From: CAYTCZ01 sp964436315
GTDB taxonomy: Bacteria; Actinomycetota; Thermoleophilia; Gaiellales; Gaiellaceae
Direction of reading: 5' to 3'
DNA: 14,362 nt
Assembly: GCA_964436315.1 (NCBI GenBank)
Contig: CAYTCZ010000101.1
Location: forward strand, 1 to 14,362
The notes beneath the pieces were generated by a model. The model saw only the letters and a list, made by a program, of their open reading frames with translations. It was not told the origin of the DNA and did not search any database. Numbering within the stretch: position 1 is the first letter of the stretch; every line of letters begins with the position of its first letter. The translations under genes and the position numbers were made by a program. This document shows positions 14,310-14,362 of this stretch, in pieces.

Positions 14310-14362
14310 CGCGCCTGGCAGGATTCGAACCTGCGACCCGCGGATTAGAAGTCCGCTGCTCT
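14310..14362 (-). tRNA. tRNA-Arg(TCT), 3' part only; the 5' part is outside the window
   Basis: Minus-strand anticodon arm GCGGA-CTTCTAA-TCCGC gives anticodon TCT. It is followed by variable loop GGGTC, a perfect T-arm (GCAGG, loop TTCGAAT, CCTGC), acceptor strand CAGGCGC and discriminator G. The next bases are CTG, so CCA is not encoded. The visible D-stem end (AGAGC) at the window edge looks normal. Confidence 0.9.

Noticed and set aside
12427..14356. A small genomic island bounded by tRNA-derived attachment repeats
   Set aside because: The repeats differ at anticodon positions as two different tRNAs would, and the interval holds only an ABC transporter pair with no integrase.
1..14362. 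CRISPR array, insertion sequence or prophage
   Set aside because: No regularly spaced repeats, transposase or integrase motifs, or terminal inverted repeats were seen.

Overview
The window is GC-rich, densely packed bacterial DNA. The gene content suggests an actinobacterium, perhaps of the Thermoleophilia or Rubrobacteria type: a split Glx-type glutamate synthase, an F420-type PPOX flavoprotein, a VHL-beta-domain protease, frequent GTG/TTG starts, and a tRNA without an encoded CCA. This placement is inference from gene content. A run of exactly 100 N (10684-10783) shows that the window is part of a scaffold, and the sequence on both sides of that gap carries several apparent single-base frameshifts.

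Left part (416-6302, + strand): one compact operon. It encodes a class II glutamine amidotransferase subunit; a fused GXGXG + FMN-binding glutamate synthase catalytic subunit; a GltD-like FAD/NAD(P) oxidoreductase carrying a C-terminal domain that looks like a decayed second FMN barrel; and a PPOX-family flavin/F420 oxidoreductase whose GTG start directly follows the preceding stop. The first three should act together: the amidotransferase releases ammonia from glutamine, the GltD-like subunit supplies electrons from NAD(P)H, and the FMN/Fe-S subunit reduces the imino intermediate. The layout resembles GlxBCD/MgsABC rather than the single long GltB, so the product may be glutamate or an N-substituted glutamate. 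The PPOX role is unknown.

Middle (6303-9141): a possible small minus-strand ORF, a minus-strand six-helix membrane protein of unknown function, about 0.5 kb with no convincing gene, a GNAT acetyltransferase (+), and a DUF429 RNase H-fold protein (-). The stop codons of the last two overlap tail to tail.

Right-middle (9384-12383): a zinc-metalloprotease-like protein with a C-terminal VHL beta domain (+), read only after correcting two one-base insertions; the scaffold gap; a SAM-methyltransferase-like gene (-), also frameshifted and running into the gap; and an intact MetE-like methyltransferase (-) joined to it by an ATGA overlap. The last two probably form a two-gene operon.

Right end (12412-14362): a degenerate tRNA-Arg-like 3' half, an ABC-2 type exporter (ATPase plus permease, GTGA overlap), and the 3' portion of a normal tRNA-Arg(TCT) running off the end. 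The most unusual biology is the rearranged glutamate synthase operon, above all the GltD-like subunit with a decayed synthase barrel. The VHL-protease fusion comes next.
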